Source: Palsa-459 sp963841965 (GTDB lineage Bacteria > Actinomycetota > Acidimicrobiia > Acidimicrobiales > RAAP-2). From it: a DNA stretch of 64,000 nt. The position numbers were made by a program, and so were the translations under genes. Under the pieces are notes generated by a model, which had not been told where the DNA came from, searched no databases, and worked only from the letters and a program-made list of their open reading frames with translations. How positions within the stretch are numbered: position 1 is the stretch's first letter; each line of letters opens with the position of its first letter. The DNA lies in contig CAWJES010000014.1 in the NCBI GenBank assembly GCA_963841965.1, positions 42,300 to 106,299 of the forward strand, written 5' to 3'. This document shows positions 8,302-16,103 of the stretch, one piece after another.

Positions 8302-8934
8302 ATGACCGCAGCATTCGGACCCGATATCTACACGGAGGCCGAGGGCAGCGACGACACGCTTTCCAACCTCGGGCCGCTGCGCACTATGGCCGGCATCTTC
8401 GAGGGCCCGCGGGGGACGGACGTGCACCCCGCCGTGGATGGCGACGAGGCGGAGGCGTACATCGAGCGCTACGAGCTCCAGCCGATCGACCGGCAGACCA
8501 ACGGCCCCCAGCTCCTCTACGGCCTCCGCTACCACCAGCACATTCACAAGCCCGGGGAGCGCGAGACGTTCCACGACCAGGTCGGCTACTGGCTCTGGGA
8601 GCCCGCGACCGAGTCCGTCTCGTTGCTGCTCGCGATCCCGCGCGCCGAGGTCGCGCTTGCGATCGGGCATGCAGGGGCCGACGCCACGACGTTCACCGTC
8701 ACCGCGGGACTCGGCGCCGCCACGAACGGGATCGCCTCCGGCCCGTTCCTCGACGAGAACTTCCGAACGGTCTCGTGGTCGGTGACCGTGACGGTCCTCG
8801 ACGCCGATACCTGGAGGTATGAACAGGACACCGTCCTCGAGGTCGCGGGACGCGAGGGCCTCGTCCATCACACCGACGAGTCGACGCTCGTGCGCGTGGC
8901 CGGGCCGGCACCCAATCCGCTCGCCGCCCCGTGA
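8302..8934 (+). CDS. Nitrobindin/FABP-like heme-binding beta-barrel protein
   Basis: The 210-residue protein belongs to the nitrobindin-like (formerly DUF1794/FABP family) ten-stranded barrels. Recognisable parts are LGPLRTMAGIFEGPRGTDVHP at the N-terminus, YIERYELQPIDRQTNGPQLL, and FHDQVGYWLWEPATESV. In the family a distal His binds ferric heme and the protein scavenges NO or isomerises peroxynitrite. The start is ATG 8302; TAGACT at 8288-8293 ends 8 nt before it and suggests a near-leaderless message. In-frame codons further upstream overlap the reductase gene and are unlikely. Confidence 0.85.
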   Translation: MTAAFGPDIYTEAEGSDDTLSNLGPLRTMAGIFEGPRGTDVHPAVDGDEAEAYIERYELQPIDRQTNGPQLLYGLRYHQHIHKPGERETFHDQVGYWLWEPATESVSLLLAIPRAEVALAIGHAGADATTFTVTAGLGAATNGIASGPFLDENFRTVSWSVTVTVLDADTWRYEQDTVLEVAGREGLVHHTDESTLVRVAGPAPNPLAAP

Positions 8935-9049
8935 TGCCTCGAGCGACGTCTGTCGGTCACGCACTGTTCATGGATTCGCAACCGCCTCCCCGTCCGTGCG
9001 TCACGTGCCCGTCACGGTCGCCCGAGGGCACCTCGATACGCTGCGGCAG

Positions 9050-9247
9050 GTGGAGGATCCGATCCAGACGACGCCAGGACTCGATCGGCTCCGAGAGCAG
9101 GAGTGGCTGCTCCTGGCGAGGATCGCCGTGAGGCGCGACGTTCGCGCCGCCTTCGATGCCGCCGCACGCGGTGCGCTCTGCGAGCACTCGGTCCTCGAGC
9201 AGCTCAAGGCCCTGCTCCTCGGAGCCCGAGAGGGTGGCGCCGCATGA
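9050..9247 (+). CDS. Small helical protein coupled to the HD-domain gene
   Basis: A 65-residue frame starting at GTG 9050 ends in TGA at 9245-9247, which overlaps the ATG of the HD-domain gene as ATGA. That overlap is the best sign it is translated. The peptide (GLDRLREQEWLLLARIAVRRDV in part) is predicted helical and charged, with no known domain. An earlier in-frame GTG at 9005 is also possible. The 115 bp before it hold no clear promoter. It could be a small partner or a translational-coupling ORF for the oxygenase; it may also be chance coding. Confidence 0.45.
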   Translation: MEDPIQTTPGLDRLREQEWLLLARIAVRRDVRAAFDAAARGALCEHSVLEQLKALLLGAREGGAA

Positions 9248-9813
9248 CGATCCCTTCGAATGTGACCGAGCTCATCGCGCTGTACGAGGAGGTCGGTGAC
9301 GGCTTCTTCGGGGAGGTCATTTCCCAGCTCGACCATGCGCTGCAGTGCGGCGAGCTCGCCCGCGCCTCGGGCGCGCGCGACGAGCTCATCGCAGCGTCGC
9401 TCCTCCATGACGTCGGGCACCTCGTGGCCAACCGACAGGGCAACCCTGACTTCGTGCTCGACGAGGACGACGACGAGCACGAGGCGGTGGGCGGACGTGT
9501 GCTCGGGGCGATGTTCGGACCAGCCGTCGCGCAGCCGGTCGCGCTGCACGTGGTCGCGAAGCGCTGGCGTTGCACAGTCGACCCGGCGTACTGCGACACC
9601 CTCACCGCATGCTCGAAGGCGACCCTCCAGGCGCAGGGTGGGCTCCTGGACGACGATGCCTGCAGGCGCTTCGAGGCGCACCCGGGATTCCTCGACGCGC
9701 TGCTGGTCCGCGACTGGGACGACGAGGGCAAGATCCCCGGGTGGGACGTCCCTCCGCTCAGCAGCTACGAGGGCATGCTTCGATCTCTCGCGCGGGTCGA
9801 GTCCAAAGCCTGA
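9244..9813 (+). CDS. HD-domain oxygenase, PhnZ-like
   Basis: The 189-residue protein matches HD-domain proteins tied to phosphonate breakdown (PhnZ-like). It has ELIALYEEVGDGFFGEVISQLDHALQ at the N-terminus, the metal-binding LLHDVGHL, a second metal helix with DEDDDEHEAVGGRVL, then ALHVVAKRWRCTVDPAYCDTL. In PhnZ these His/Asp ligands hold a mixed-valence di-iron centre that cleaves the C-P bond of 2-amino-1-hydroxyethylphosphonate. No phnY-type hydroxylase is next to it, so the substrate may differ; inositol oxygenase and other small HD oxygenases share the fold. It converges on arcC. Confidence 0.75.
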   Translation: MTIPSNVTELIALYEEVGDGFFGEVISQLDHALQCGELARASGARDELIAASLLHDVGHLVANRQGNPDFVLDEDDDEHEAVGGRVLGAMFGPAVAQPVALHVVAKRWRCTVDPAYCDTLTACSKATLQAQGGLLDDDACRRFEAHPGFLDALLVRDWDDEGKIPGWDVPPLSSYEGMLRSLARVESKA

Positions 9814-9814
9814 C

Positions 9815-9829
9815 CTCCGGACCCCGGAG
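9815..9829. terminator. Hairpin between convergent HD gene and arcC
   Basis: CTCCGG (9815-9820), loop ACC, and CCGGAG (9824-9829) form a short GC-rich stem in the 16 bp between the two stops. There is no U-tract on either side. It may act as a bidirectional end or simply block convergent polymerases. Confidence 0.35.
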
Positions 9830-10735
9830 TCACTTCGTCACGAACGTCCCGGCCTCGCCTGCCAAGAGCTCGCTGGCATCCTCGAGGCTGCCGATCATCG
9901 CGGGGTTGCCCGTCGACTCGACGAACCTGCACGCAGCCTCGACCTTCGGTCCCATCGAGCCGGCAGCAAAGTCGAGCGCCCGAAGCTCGGCGACGGTGGT
10001 GTGCCCGATGGTGCGCGCCGCGGGAGTCCCGAATTCCACCTCGACGGCCGAGACGTCGGTGAGGAGCAGGAGCGCGTCCGCGCCCAGCTTGCGAGCGATG
10101 AGGGCGGCGGAGAGGTCCTTGTCAATGACCGCCTCGGCCCCGCGGAGGCAGCCGGTCGCGTCTCGGAGCACCGGAATGCCGCCGCCACCGGCGCACACGA
10201 CGACCGCGCCGCTCTCGAGGAGGAGCGCGATGGTCGCGAGCTCGAGGACCTCCATCGGTTCGGGAGAGGGGACGACGCGTCGTCGCGATGCGCCATCGGG
10301 TCGCACTGACCAGCCGAGCTTGCTGACGGCGTCCGCAGCTTCCTGCTCACCGAGGATCTGGCCGACGAACTTCGTTGGTGCGTTGAAGGCCGGGTCAGAT
10401 CCGTCGACGAGCGTCTGGTTGATGAGGCTCGCAACCTGGCGGCCGGGCAGAGCGTTCTCGAGCGCCTGCAGGAGCCAGTAGCCGATCATGCCCTGGGTCT
10501 GCGCCCCAAGCACGTCGAACGGATACGGCTTCGGCAGCGATGCATCCGCCGCGCTCTCGACGGCGAGCAACCCGACCTGCGGTCCGTTGCCGTGGGTCAC
10601 GACCAGGTCGTTCGCCCGTGCCACGACGGCGAGGGCCGCGACGGCATCGTCGACGTGGTGCTGTTGGATCTCCGCGGCAGGGACCTCGCCGCGTCGCAGC
10701 AGCGCATTGCCGCCGAGGGCGACGACGAGGCGCAT
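9830..10735 (-). CDS. arcC: Carbamate kinase
   Basis: The 301-residue enzyme transfers phosphate from carbamoyl phosphate to ADP, giving ATP, CO2 and ammonia; it is the energy-yielding last step of the arginine deiminase pathway. Motifs are VVALGGNALLRRGE at the N-terminus, VVTHGNGPQVGLLA, CAGGGGIPV in the middle, and VIDKDLSAALIARKLGAD followed by LLLLTDV. Length is usual for the family. The start ATG (10735) shares one base with the arcB stop (TGATG), so translation is coupled. It is the last gene of arcDABC. Confidence 0.95.
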   Translation of the reverse strand: MRLVVALGGNALLRRGEVPAAEIQQHHVDDAVAALAVVARANDLVVTHGNGPQVGLLAVESAADASLPKPYPFDVLGAQTQGMIGYWLLQALENALPGRQVASLINQTLVDGSDPAFNAPTKFVGQILGEQEAADAVSKLGWSVRPDGASRRRVVPSPEPMEVLELATIALLLESGAVVVCAGGGGIPVLRDATGCLRGAEAVIDKDLSAALIARKLGADALLLLTDVSAVEVEFGTPAARTIGHTTVAELRALDFAAGSMGPKVEAACRFVESTGNPAMIGSLEDASELLAGEAGTFVTK

Positions 10736-11736
10736 CAGTCCCCGAGGGTCGCGATCATCGTCGCCTTGATCGTGTGCAGCCGATTCTCCGCCTGGTCGAA
10801 CACGATCGACGCCGCTGACTCGAAGACCTCGTCGGAGACCTCGAGGGCCGTGATGCCCCGCTTCTCGAAGATCTGCCTCCCGACCTCGGTCTCGGTGTTG
10901 TGCATCGCCGGCAGGCAGTGCATGAACTTGACGTCCGGGTTCCCGGTCGCGGCGACGACAGCAGCGTTCACTTGGTACGGGAGGAGCAGGTCGATCCGCT
11001 CGTCCCACTCGTCCGGAGGCTCGCCCATGGAGAGCCACACGTCGGTGTACAGGAAGTCGGCGCCGCGCACGGCCTCCCCGACGTCCTCGGTGATCGTGAT
11101 CCTCGCTCCGGACCCGGCGCAGAGCCCGTCGGCTATGGCCCGGACCTCCGTCGTCGGCCACAGCGCCTCGGGGGCGGCGATGCGGACGTCCATCCCAACG
11201 ATCGCGCTCGACACGAGCAGGGAGTTGGCGGTGTTGTTCCGCGCATCGCCCAAGTAGCAGTATGCAACGTCGCCGAGCGGCTTCCTCGAGTGGTCACGGA
11301 CCGTGAGGACGTCGGCGAGCATCTGGGTCGGGTGCCACTGGTCAGTGAGCCCGTTCCATACGGGTACGCCCGCCTCGCGGCCGAGGATCTCGACGCTCTC
11401 CTGGGCGAAGCCCCGGTACTCGATCCCGTCGAACATCCTGCCGAGCACGCGGGCTGTGTCTCGCACGGACTCCTTGTGACCGAGCTGGGACTCCTCGGGC
11501 CCGAGGTACGTGACGTGCGCCCCCTCGTCGTGGGCACCGACCTCGAACGCCGACCGCGTCCTCGTGGATGCCTTCTCGAAGATGAGCGCGATGCTCCGTC
11601 CCGCGAGCCTGGCGCGCTCGCTCTTCACCTTCTTCTCGAGGCGGAGCTCCGCCGCCAGGTCGATGAGGAAGATGAACTCCTCTCTGGTCAGGTCCGTGTC
11701 CTTCAGCAGGTTGCGTCCTCGAAGCATCAGTTCCAT
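10735..11736 (-). CDS. arcB: Ornithine carbamoyltransferase, catabolic
   Basis: The 333-residue enzyme interconverts citrulline plus phosphate with ornithine plus carbamoyl phosphate. The carbamoyl-phosphate motif STRTRSAFEVG lies near residue 56, HPTQ near residue 134, and the ornithine loop is MHCLPAMHN near residue 273. Sequence alone cannot separate the catabolic ArcB from anabolic ArgF, but its place between arcA and arcC settles the role here. GGAGGAG lies a few bases before the ATG at 11736. It follows arcA by 18 bp and overlaps arcC by one base. Confidence 0.95.
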   Translation of the reverse strand: MELMLRGRNLLKDTDLTREEFIFLIDLAAELRLEKKVKSERARLAGRSIALIFEKASTRTRSAFEVGAHDEGAHVTYLGPEESQLGHKESVRDTARVLGRMFDGIEYRGFAQESVEILGREAGVPVWNGLTDQWHPTQMLADVLTVRDHSRKPLGDVAYCYLGDARNNTANSLLVSSAIVGMDVRIAAPEALWPTTEVRAIADGLCAGSGARITITEDVGEAVRGADFLYTDVWLSMGEPPDEWDERIDLLLPYQVNAAVVAATGNPDVKFMHCLPAMHNTETEVGRQIFEKRGITALEVSDEVFESAASIVFDQAENRLHTIKATMIATLGD

Positions 11737-11754
11737 GTCTCCTCCGTTCTCGGG

Positions 11755-12975
11755 CTAGGCCGCATCGCGCTGGATCGGGCAGGTCATGCACCGCGGTCCT
11801 CCGCGTCCGCGCCCGAGCTCGCTGCCGGCTATGTCGACGACCTCGATGCCGTGCTTGCGCAGCATCGTGTTGGTCGCCACGTTGCGCTCATAGCCCATGA
11901 CGACCCCGGGGGCGACCGCGAGGTAGTTGGTGCCGTCGTCCCACTGCTCGCGCTCCGCTGCACGGATGTCCTCGTCGGTCGTCAGCACCGTGACCTCATC
12001 GACCTCGAAGATCGCGGCGAGGGTGTCCCACAGGCTGTGGTTCCGCGCGACGCTCAGCCTTCCCGGCTCCTCCCCCGCCGTGATGGTCCAGCTGCGCAGG
12101 TGCCGGTCGAAGTACGGGTAGAGGACGAAGGTCGCGGTGTCGACCATCGACATGACGGTGTCGAGGTGCATGAAGGCGTGGCTGTGCGGGAGCTCGATGG
12201 CGACCACGCGAGTCGCCTGACCGGATTCGAACAGCGCGTGCGCGACGGTCTCGATCGCCATCGGGGTCGTCCGCTCTCCCATGCCGATCAGCACGGAGCC
12301 ATGGCCGATCACGTGGACGTCCCCTCCCTCGATCGTGGCCGGCTGGTAGGTGTGGTCGCCGCCGCCGTAGTAGGTGGCGAACCCGCCGGCCGCGAACATC
12401 GGATGGTACGAGTAGATCGCTCGCGTGTGCAGCGACTCGCGCTGTCGGGCTGGCTTCGCCATCGGGTTGATCGTGACGCCACCGTAGATCCAGCATGAGT
12501 TATCGCGCTGGAAGAGGTGGTTTGGCAGGGGGGTGAGCAGGAAGTCGTCGGCGCGCAGCATGTCCCACGTGAGGCTGTGCGCGCCCTGCGGGTGCAGGTC
12601 CGCCTTCAGAACGCCACCCACCAGGTACTCCGCGAGCGCCTGCCCGTCGAGGTCCTCGAAGAGCCGGCGGATCGGGGCGACGAGCGAGGGCCCGAGGATC
12701 TCGGGTGTGCAGAGACGGTCGAGGACGAACTTGCGACCCTCGGGCAGCTCCAGGGTCTCGGCGAGCAACTGTCCGTAGTAGTGGACCTCCACGCCCTTGT
12801 CACGCAGGGCCTGAGCGAATGCATCGTGCTCGGTCTTCGCCTTGGATGCCCAGACGATGTCGTCGAAAAGGAGCGCCCCGATGTTGTCGGGGGTGAGCCT
12901 CGACAACTCGAGGCCAGGGCGGTGGATGATCGCCCTTCGAAGCTGGCCGACTTCCGAATCAACGGAGAATGTCAT
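11755..12975 (-). CDS. arcA: Arginine deiminase
   Basis: The 406-residue enzyme hydrolyses arginine to citrulline and ammonia. Catalytic motifs are visible: LTPDNIGALLFDD at the N-terminus, IEGGDVHVIG, HLDTVMSMVDT, and the nucleophile Cys in GRGRGGPRCMTCP near the C-terminus. The start is ATG 12975, preceded by GAGGGAG; an upstream ATG at 13014 would overlap the 5 bp of spacer after arcD and lacks a ribosome site. It is the second gene of arcDABC and lies 45 bp after the arcD stop, counted from the chosen start. Confidence 0.95.
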   Translation of the reverse strand: MTFSVDSEVGQLRRAIIHRPGLELSRLTPDNIGALLFDDIVWASKAKTEHDAFAQALRDKGVEVHYYGQLLAETLELPEGRKFVLDRLCTPEILGPSLVAPIRRLFEDLDGQALAEYLVGGVLKADLHPQGAHSLTWDMLRADDFLLTPLPNHLFQRDNSCWIYGGVTINPMAKPARQRESLHTRAIYSYHPMFAAGGFATYYGGGDHTYQPATIEGGDVHVIGHGSVLIGMGERTTPMAIETVAHALFESGQATRVVAIELPHSHAFMHLDTVMSMVDTATFVLYPYFDRHLRSWTITAGEEPGRLSVARNHSLWDTLAAIFEVDEVTVLTTDEDIRAAEREQWDDGTNYLAVAPGVVMGYERNVATNTMLRKHGIEVVDIAGSELGRGRGGPRCMTCPIQRDAA

Positions 12976-13020
12976 TGCGACTCCCTCATCTCTCGTGCTG
13001 GTCGTTGCTGGCATGGCCGG

Positions 13021-14535
13021 TCACGGCGCCTTGGCGAGAGCCACCGCGGGCTGCTCGGCAGGAAGGTCCACCGGTTCAGGCGCCTCGCCCAGGCGCTGTC
13101 GCCGCGCGTTCAGGAACGCGTAGAGCACAAGCCCGGCAAGGATCACGACCAGCGCCTGGTAGACGACCTGGTAACCCGACGCGAACGTCACCCACATCGA
13201 GAACAGCACGCTCGCGCCGGCGACCGTGAGGTCGCGTGCCAGCGCCCAACCCTGCACGCGACGGCGGCGCGAGACGAGGAAGGTGAGCTGCGCGATCGCT
13301 GAGAAGAAGTACGGGATGGCGACAGTGACGACCGTGAGGTCGACCAGATAGGTGAACACCGTCAGGCCGGAACTGGACGTGTAGCGCCAGAGCATCAGCA
13401 ACGAGGGGAGCAGGGTGCCGACCAGGATGCCGAACCATGCCGTCCCGTTCCGATCGGTCCAGGCGAACGGCCGCGGGAACAGGTCGTCCTGGGCGATCGC
13501 CCTCGATGTCTCAGTCACGATCAGCGTCCATCCGTTGAGCGCGCCGATGCCGGAGATCACGGCGAGTGCCGCAATGAACTTCCCCGCCCAGGCGTTGTTC
13601 GGGAAGATGCTCTGGAATGCGTTGACGAACGGAGATCCCGTGCCGACGAGCGTGTGGTGCGCGACGAGACCCATGACTGCGGCAGTCACGAGGACGTAGA
13701 GGATCGCGCTCACGGCGGTGCCGATCACCGACGCTCGCATCACGTTCTTCCGAGGGTTCGCCACACGCTTCGCTGTCATCGCAGCTGCCTCCACCCCGAT
13801 GAAGCTGAAGAGCGCCACGCCAGCCGCGATGCCGATCGCGCTGTAGAGGCTCCCTCCCGATGCGTTGAACGGCCCGAAGTTCGCCTTGTCGACGAAGAAC
13901 CACCCGACGACGCCGACGAACAGGAGGGGCAGGAACTTGAGGACGACGGTGACGTTCTGGAACCAGGCCATCTGACGGACGCCGGCGAGGTTCACGAGCG
14001 CCGGGATCCACAGGCCGATGAGGGCGATCCCCCAGTTCTCCATGCCCGTCGGGTTGCTGATGCCGAAGAGCGCGTCCACGTAGAAGACCCAGGAGGCGAC
14101 GATTGCCGCGTTGCCCGCCCAGGCCTGGATCCAGTAGCACCAGCCGACGAGGTAGCCGGCGAAGTCGCCGAACTCGTGTCGCGAGTACGCGTACAAGCCG
14201 CCATCGCTGTTCGGCACGCGCTTCGTCAGCTGCCCGAACAGGACCGCGAGGAGCATCGCGCCCACGGCGATCACGCCGAGCACGATGATGCCCATCGTCC
14301 CGGCGCCTGCCAGGACCGCGGGCATCGTGAAGACCCCGGTTCCCACGATGCTCCCGATGACGAGTCCCGTCGCCGACGTCAGGCCGAGGGTGCGGGCCTT
14401 CACCTGGTTCCGCGAGGAGAGCGGTTCGTCGGGGGTCATCGATCCACGCGAAGCGTCGCCGACCCCCGCGTCGCCGTCTCCCGAGGCCGCCGGAATATCA
14501 GGACTGGAAACGATGCTCGGAACCGTGCTGGTCAT
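13021..14535 (-). CDS. arcD: APC family arginine/ornithine antiporter
   Basis: The 504-residue membrane protein has about 12-13 helices and the APC signature in helix 1, TLGLTSATGLVIGSIVGTGVFTMP trimmed as GLVIGSIVGTGVF. A cytosolic head of about 55 residues precedes it and a short hydrophilic tail follows. By context it swaps external arginine for ornithine, which supplies the deiminase pathway at no net energy cost. The start is ATG 14535, in front of an unusual, weak GGTGG site; an in-frame ATG at 14649 is too far upstream. It is the first gene of the arc operon, with the operon promoter region upstream. Confidence 0.85.
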   Translation of the reverse strand: MTSTVPSIVSSPDIPAASGDGDAGVGDASRGSMTPDEPLSSRNQVKARTLGLTSATGLVIGSIVGTGVFTMPAVLAGAGTMGIIVLGVIAVGAMLLAVLFGQLTKRVPNSDGGLYAYSRHEFGDFAGYLVGWCYWIQAWAGNAAIVASWVFYVDALFGISNPTGMENWGIALIGLWIPALVNLAGVRQMAWFQNVTVVLKFLPLLFVGVVGWFFVDKANFGPFNASGGSLYSAIGIAAGVALFSFIGVEAAAMTAKRVANPRKNVMRASVIGTAVSAILYVLVTAAVMGLVAHHTLVGTGSPFVNAFQSIFPNNAWAGKFIAALAVISGIGALNGWTLIVTETSRAIAQDDLFPRPFAWTDRNGTAWFGILVGTLLPSLLMLWRYTSSSGLTVFTYLVDLTVVTVAIPYFFSAIAQLTFLVSRRRRVQGWALARDLTVAGASVLFSMWVTFASGYQVVYQALVVILAGLVLYAFLNARRQRLGEAPEPVDLPAEQPAVALAKAP

Positions 14536-14850
14536 GGCGCCACCGATCTCTGTGGGCCCGGGGGGCCCGGACCACCGCCACTTCAGCGTTCCCTGCGGAA
14601 CGCCTCGCCTCCAATTGTGGAGACTCAGATGACCATGGTCCAGAGTCAAATGTCATTGCGAAGACTGCCTGAATTCACCCTAATGACAACGCACGGAACT
14701 CTGACCTGACTGCGCAGCGATATGGACTTTCATTCGGACTCGATCCATTGCTTCTGTAGTTAATTCGTGAATAAAGCGTGAAGACAATGGCTGCTCACAG
14801 TCGTCAGGATGACGCCGAACGAGCGCCATGCCCACCCGGTGCTGGTCTGG
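14536..14850 (-). promoter_or_regulatory. Upstream region of arcDABC
   Basis: This gene-free stretch should hold the arc promoter. It contains an inverted repeat TGTCATT (14651-14657) / AATGACA (14682-14688), and an AT-rich patch at 14755-14780 with the dyad ATTCGTGAAT (14763-14772), which loosely resembles an ArgR half-box pair. No FNR-type TTGAT-N4-ATCAA box and no clear -35/-10 pair was found. Which of these sites is functional cannot be told by eye. Confidence 0.4.
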
Positions 14851-14901
14851 GCTGGCTGGTCGTCACCAGTGTGACGAGGGGAGGCGCGACGACCAGCCAG
14901 C
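14851..14901. repeat. Perfect 14-bp inverted repeat with 23-nt loop
   Basis: GCTGGCTGGTCGTC (14851-14864) and GACGACCAGCCAGC (14888-14901) are exact reverse complements. The stem is too long to be chance and lies between a terminator-like hairpin and the arc promoter region. It may be a second termination or RNA-processing element, or a protein site. No ORF crosses it convincingly. Confidence 0.55.
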
Positions 14902-14912
14902 ACACGGGTGCG

Positions 14913-14946
14913 GGGCCGAACCGGGGGTCACAGACCGGTTCGGCCC
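14913..14946 (-). terminator. Strong hairpin after the alcohol dehydrogenase gene
   Basis: GGGCCGAACCGG (14913-14924) and CCGGTTCGGCCC (14935-14946) form a perfect 12-bp stem with a 10-nt loop, 34 bp past the stop of the gene ending at 14981. There is no U-run, as is common for actinobacterial terminators. Confidence 0.6.
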
Positions 14947-14980
14947 AGCGCACCCTCTTCGGCTGCCCTGAGCGGGGGGC

Positions 14981-16021
14981 TCAGTGGGACAGCACGACCT
15001 TTAGGGCGCCTGTGTCGGCTGCGCGGCCGAACACGTCGTACGCCGTTTCCATCTCGTCCATCGAGAAGTGGTGCGTCACGACCTGGCCGACGTCGACCTG
15101 GTGGGTGGTGACGAGCCGCATCAGCGTGGGCGTCGAGTACGTGTCGACGAGTCCCGTCGTGATGGTCACGTCGCGGATCCACAGCGACTCGAGGTGCAGC
15201 GTCGCCGGCTTGCCGTGGACGCCGATGTTCGCCACGTACCCTCCGGCTCGCACGAGCTCCACGCACTGCTCGAACGCCTCGGGCGTGCCCACGGCTTCGA
15301 TCACGACGTCGGCGCCGAGGCCTCCGGTCATCTCGAACACGATGGCCTTGGGGTCTTCGGTGGTGTTGTTGACCGTCACGTCCGCACCGAACCGCTTCGC
15401 GGCCTCGAGGCGCGTGTCGGCCATGTCGATCGCCACGATGTGGCTGGGCGAGAACAGCTTCGCGCCAAGGATCGCAGCCAGCCCGATCGGGCCGGAGCCA
15501 ACGATCGCGACGGTGTCACCAGGCTGGACGTGTCCGTTCAGGACGCCCACCTCGTAGGAGGTCGGCATGATGTCGGCGAGCATCAGCACTTCCTCGTCCT
15601 TCGCGCCCTCGGGCACCTTGTAGAGCGAGTTGTCCGCGAACGGGACGCGAACCATCTCCGCCTGCGTGCCGTCGATCAGGTGGCCGAGGATCCAGCCGCC
15701 GCCATCGAGGCACTGCCCGTAGCGACCCTCGCGGCAGAACCTGCAGTGCCCGCATGCTGAGATGCAGGACACAAGCACGTGGTCCCCGACGGACATCGTC
15801 TTCACGCCTGTTCCGACTTCCATCACGGTCCCCACGGCCTCGTGCCCCAGGATCCTCCCGGCAGCCACCTCGGGCACGTCGCCCTTCAAGATGTGCAGGT
15901 CGGTACCGCAGATCGTCGTCGCATCCACGCGAACAATCGCGTCGGTGTCCTCCATGATCACTGGCTGGGGGACGTCCTTCCACGCCATCATTCCTGGACC
16001 TTCATAGACAAGTGCCTTCAT
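14981..16021 (-). CDS. Zinc-dependent alcohol dehydrogenase
   Basis: The 346-residue protein is a medium-chain dehydrogenase. The catalytic zinc ligands are seen in TTICGTDLH and GRILGHEAVG, the structural zinc cysteines in ACGHCRFCREGRYGQC, and the NAD-binding loop in VAIVGSGPIGLAA (residues about 173-185). The start ATG 16021 follows a near-perfect AAGGAGG site. The protein resembles the class that oxidises simple alcohols with NAD. Together with the next dehydrogenase and the divergent aldehyde dehydrogenase it could take alcohols to acids. A long GC-rich hairpin follows the stop. Confidence 0.9.
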   Translation of the reverse strand: MKALVYEGPGMMAWKDVPQPVIMEDTDAIVRVDATTICGTDLHILKGDVPEVAAGRILGHEAVGTVMEVGTGVKTMSVGDHVLVSCISACGHCRFCREGRYGQCLDGGGWILGHLIDGTQAEMVRVPFADNSLYKVPEGAKDEEVLMLADIMPTSYEVGVLNGHVQPGDTVAIVGSGPIGLAAILGAKLFSPSHIVAIDMADTRLEAAKRFGADVTVNNTTEDPKAIVFEMTGGLGADVVIEAVGTPEAFEQCVELVRAGGYVANIGVHGKPATLHLESLWIRDVTITTGLVDTYSTPTLMRLVTTHQVDVGQVVTHHFSMDEMETAYDVFGRAADTGALKVVLSH

Positions 16022-16103
16022 GTCGTCCTCCTTCGCTTGGACAGACATGTGCAGTGTGGCGGAGCCCTCGGATTCCACTAGTGCCAAAGGTCCCCCGCGA
16101 GGA

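Noticed and set aside
10900..12498. A 532-codon plus-strand open frame opposite arcB and arcA.
   Set aside because: Shadow of two certain enzymes with intact catalytic motifs.
14536..14850. An FNR/ANR box controlling the arc operon.
   Set aside because: No TTGAT-N4-ATCAA match; only loose dyads are seen.
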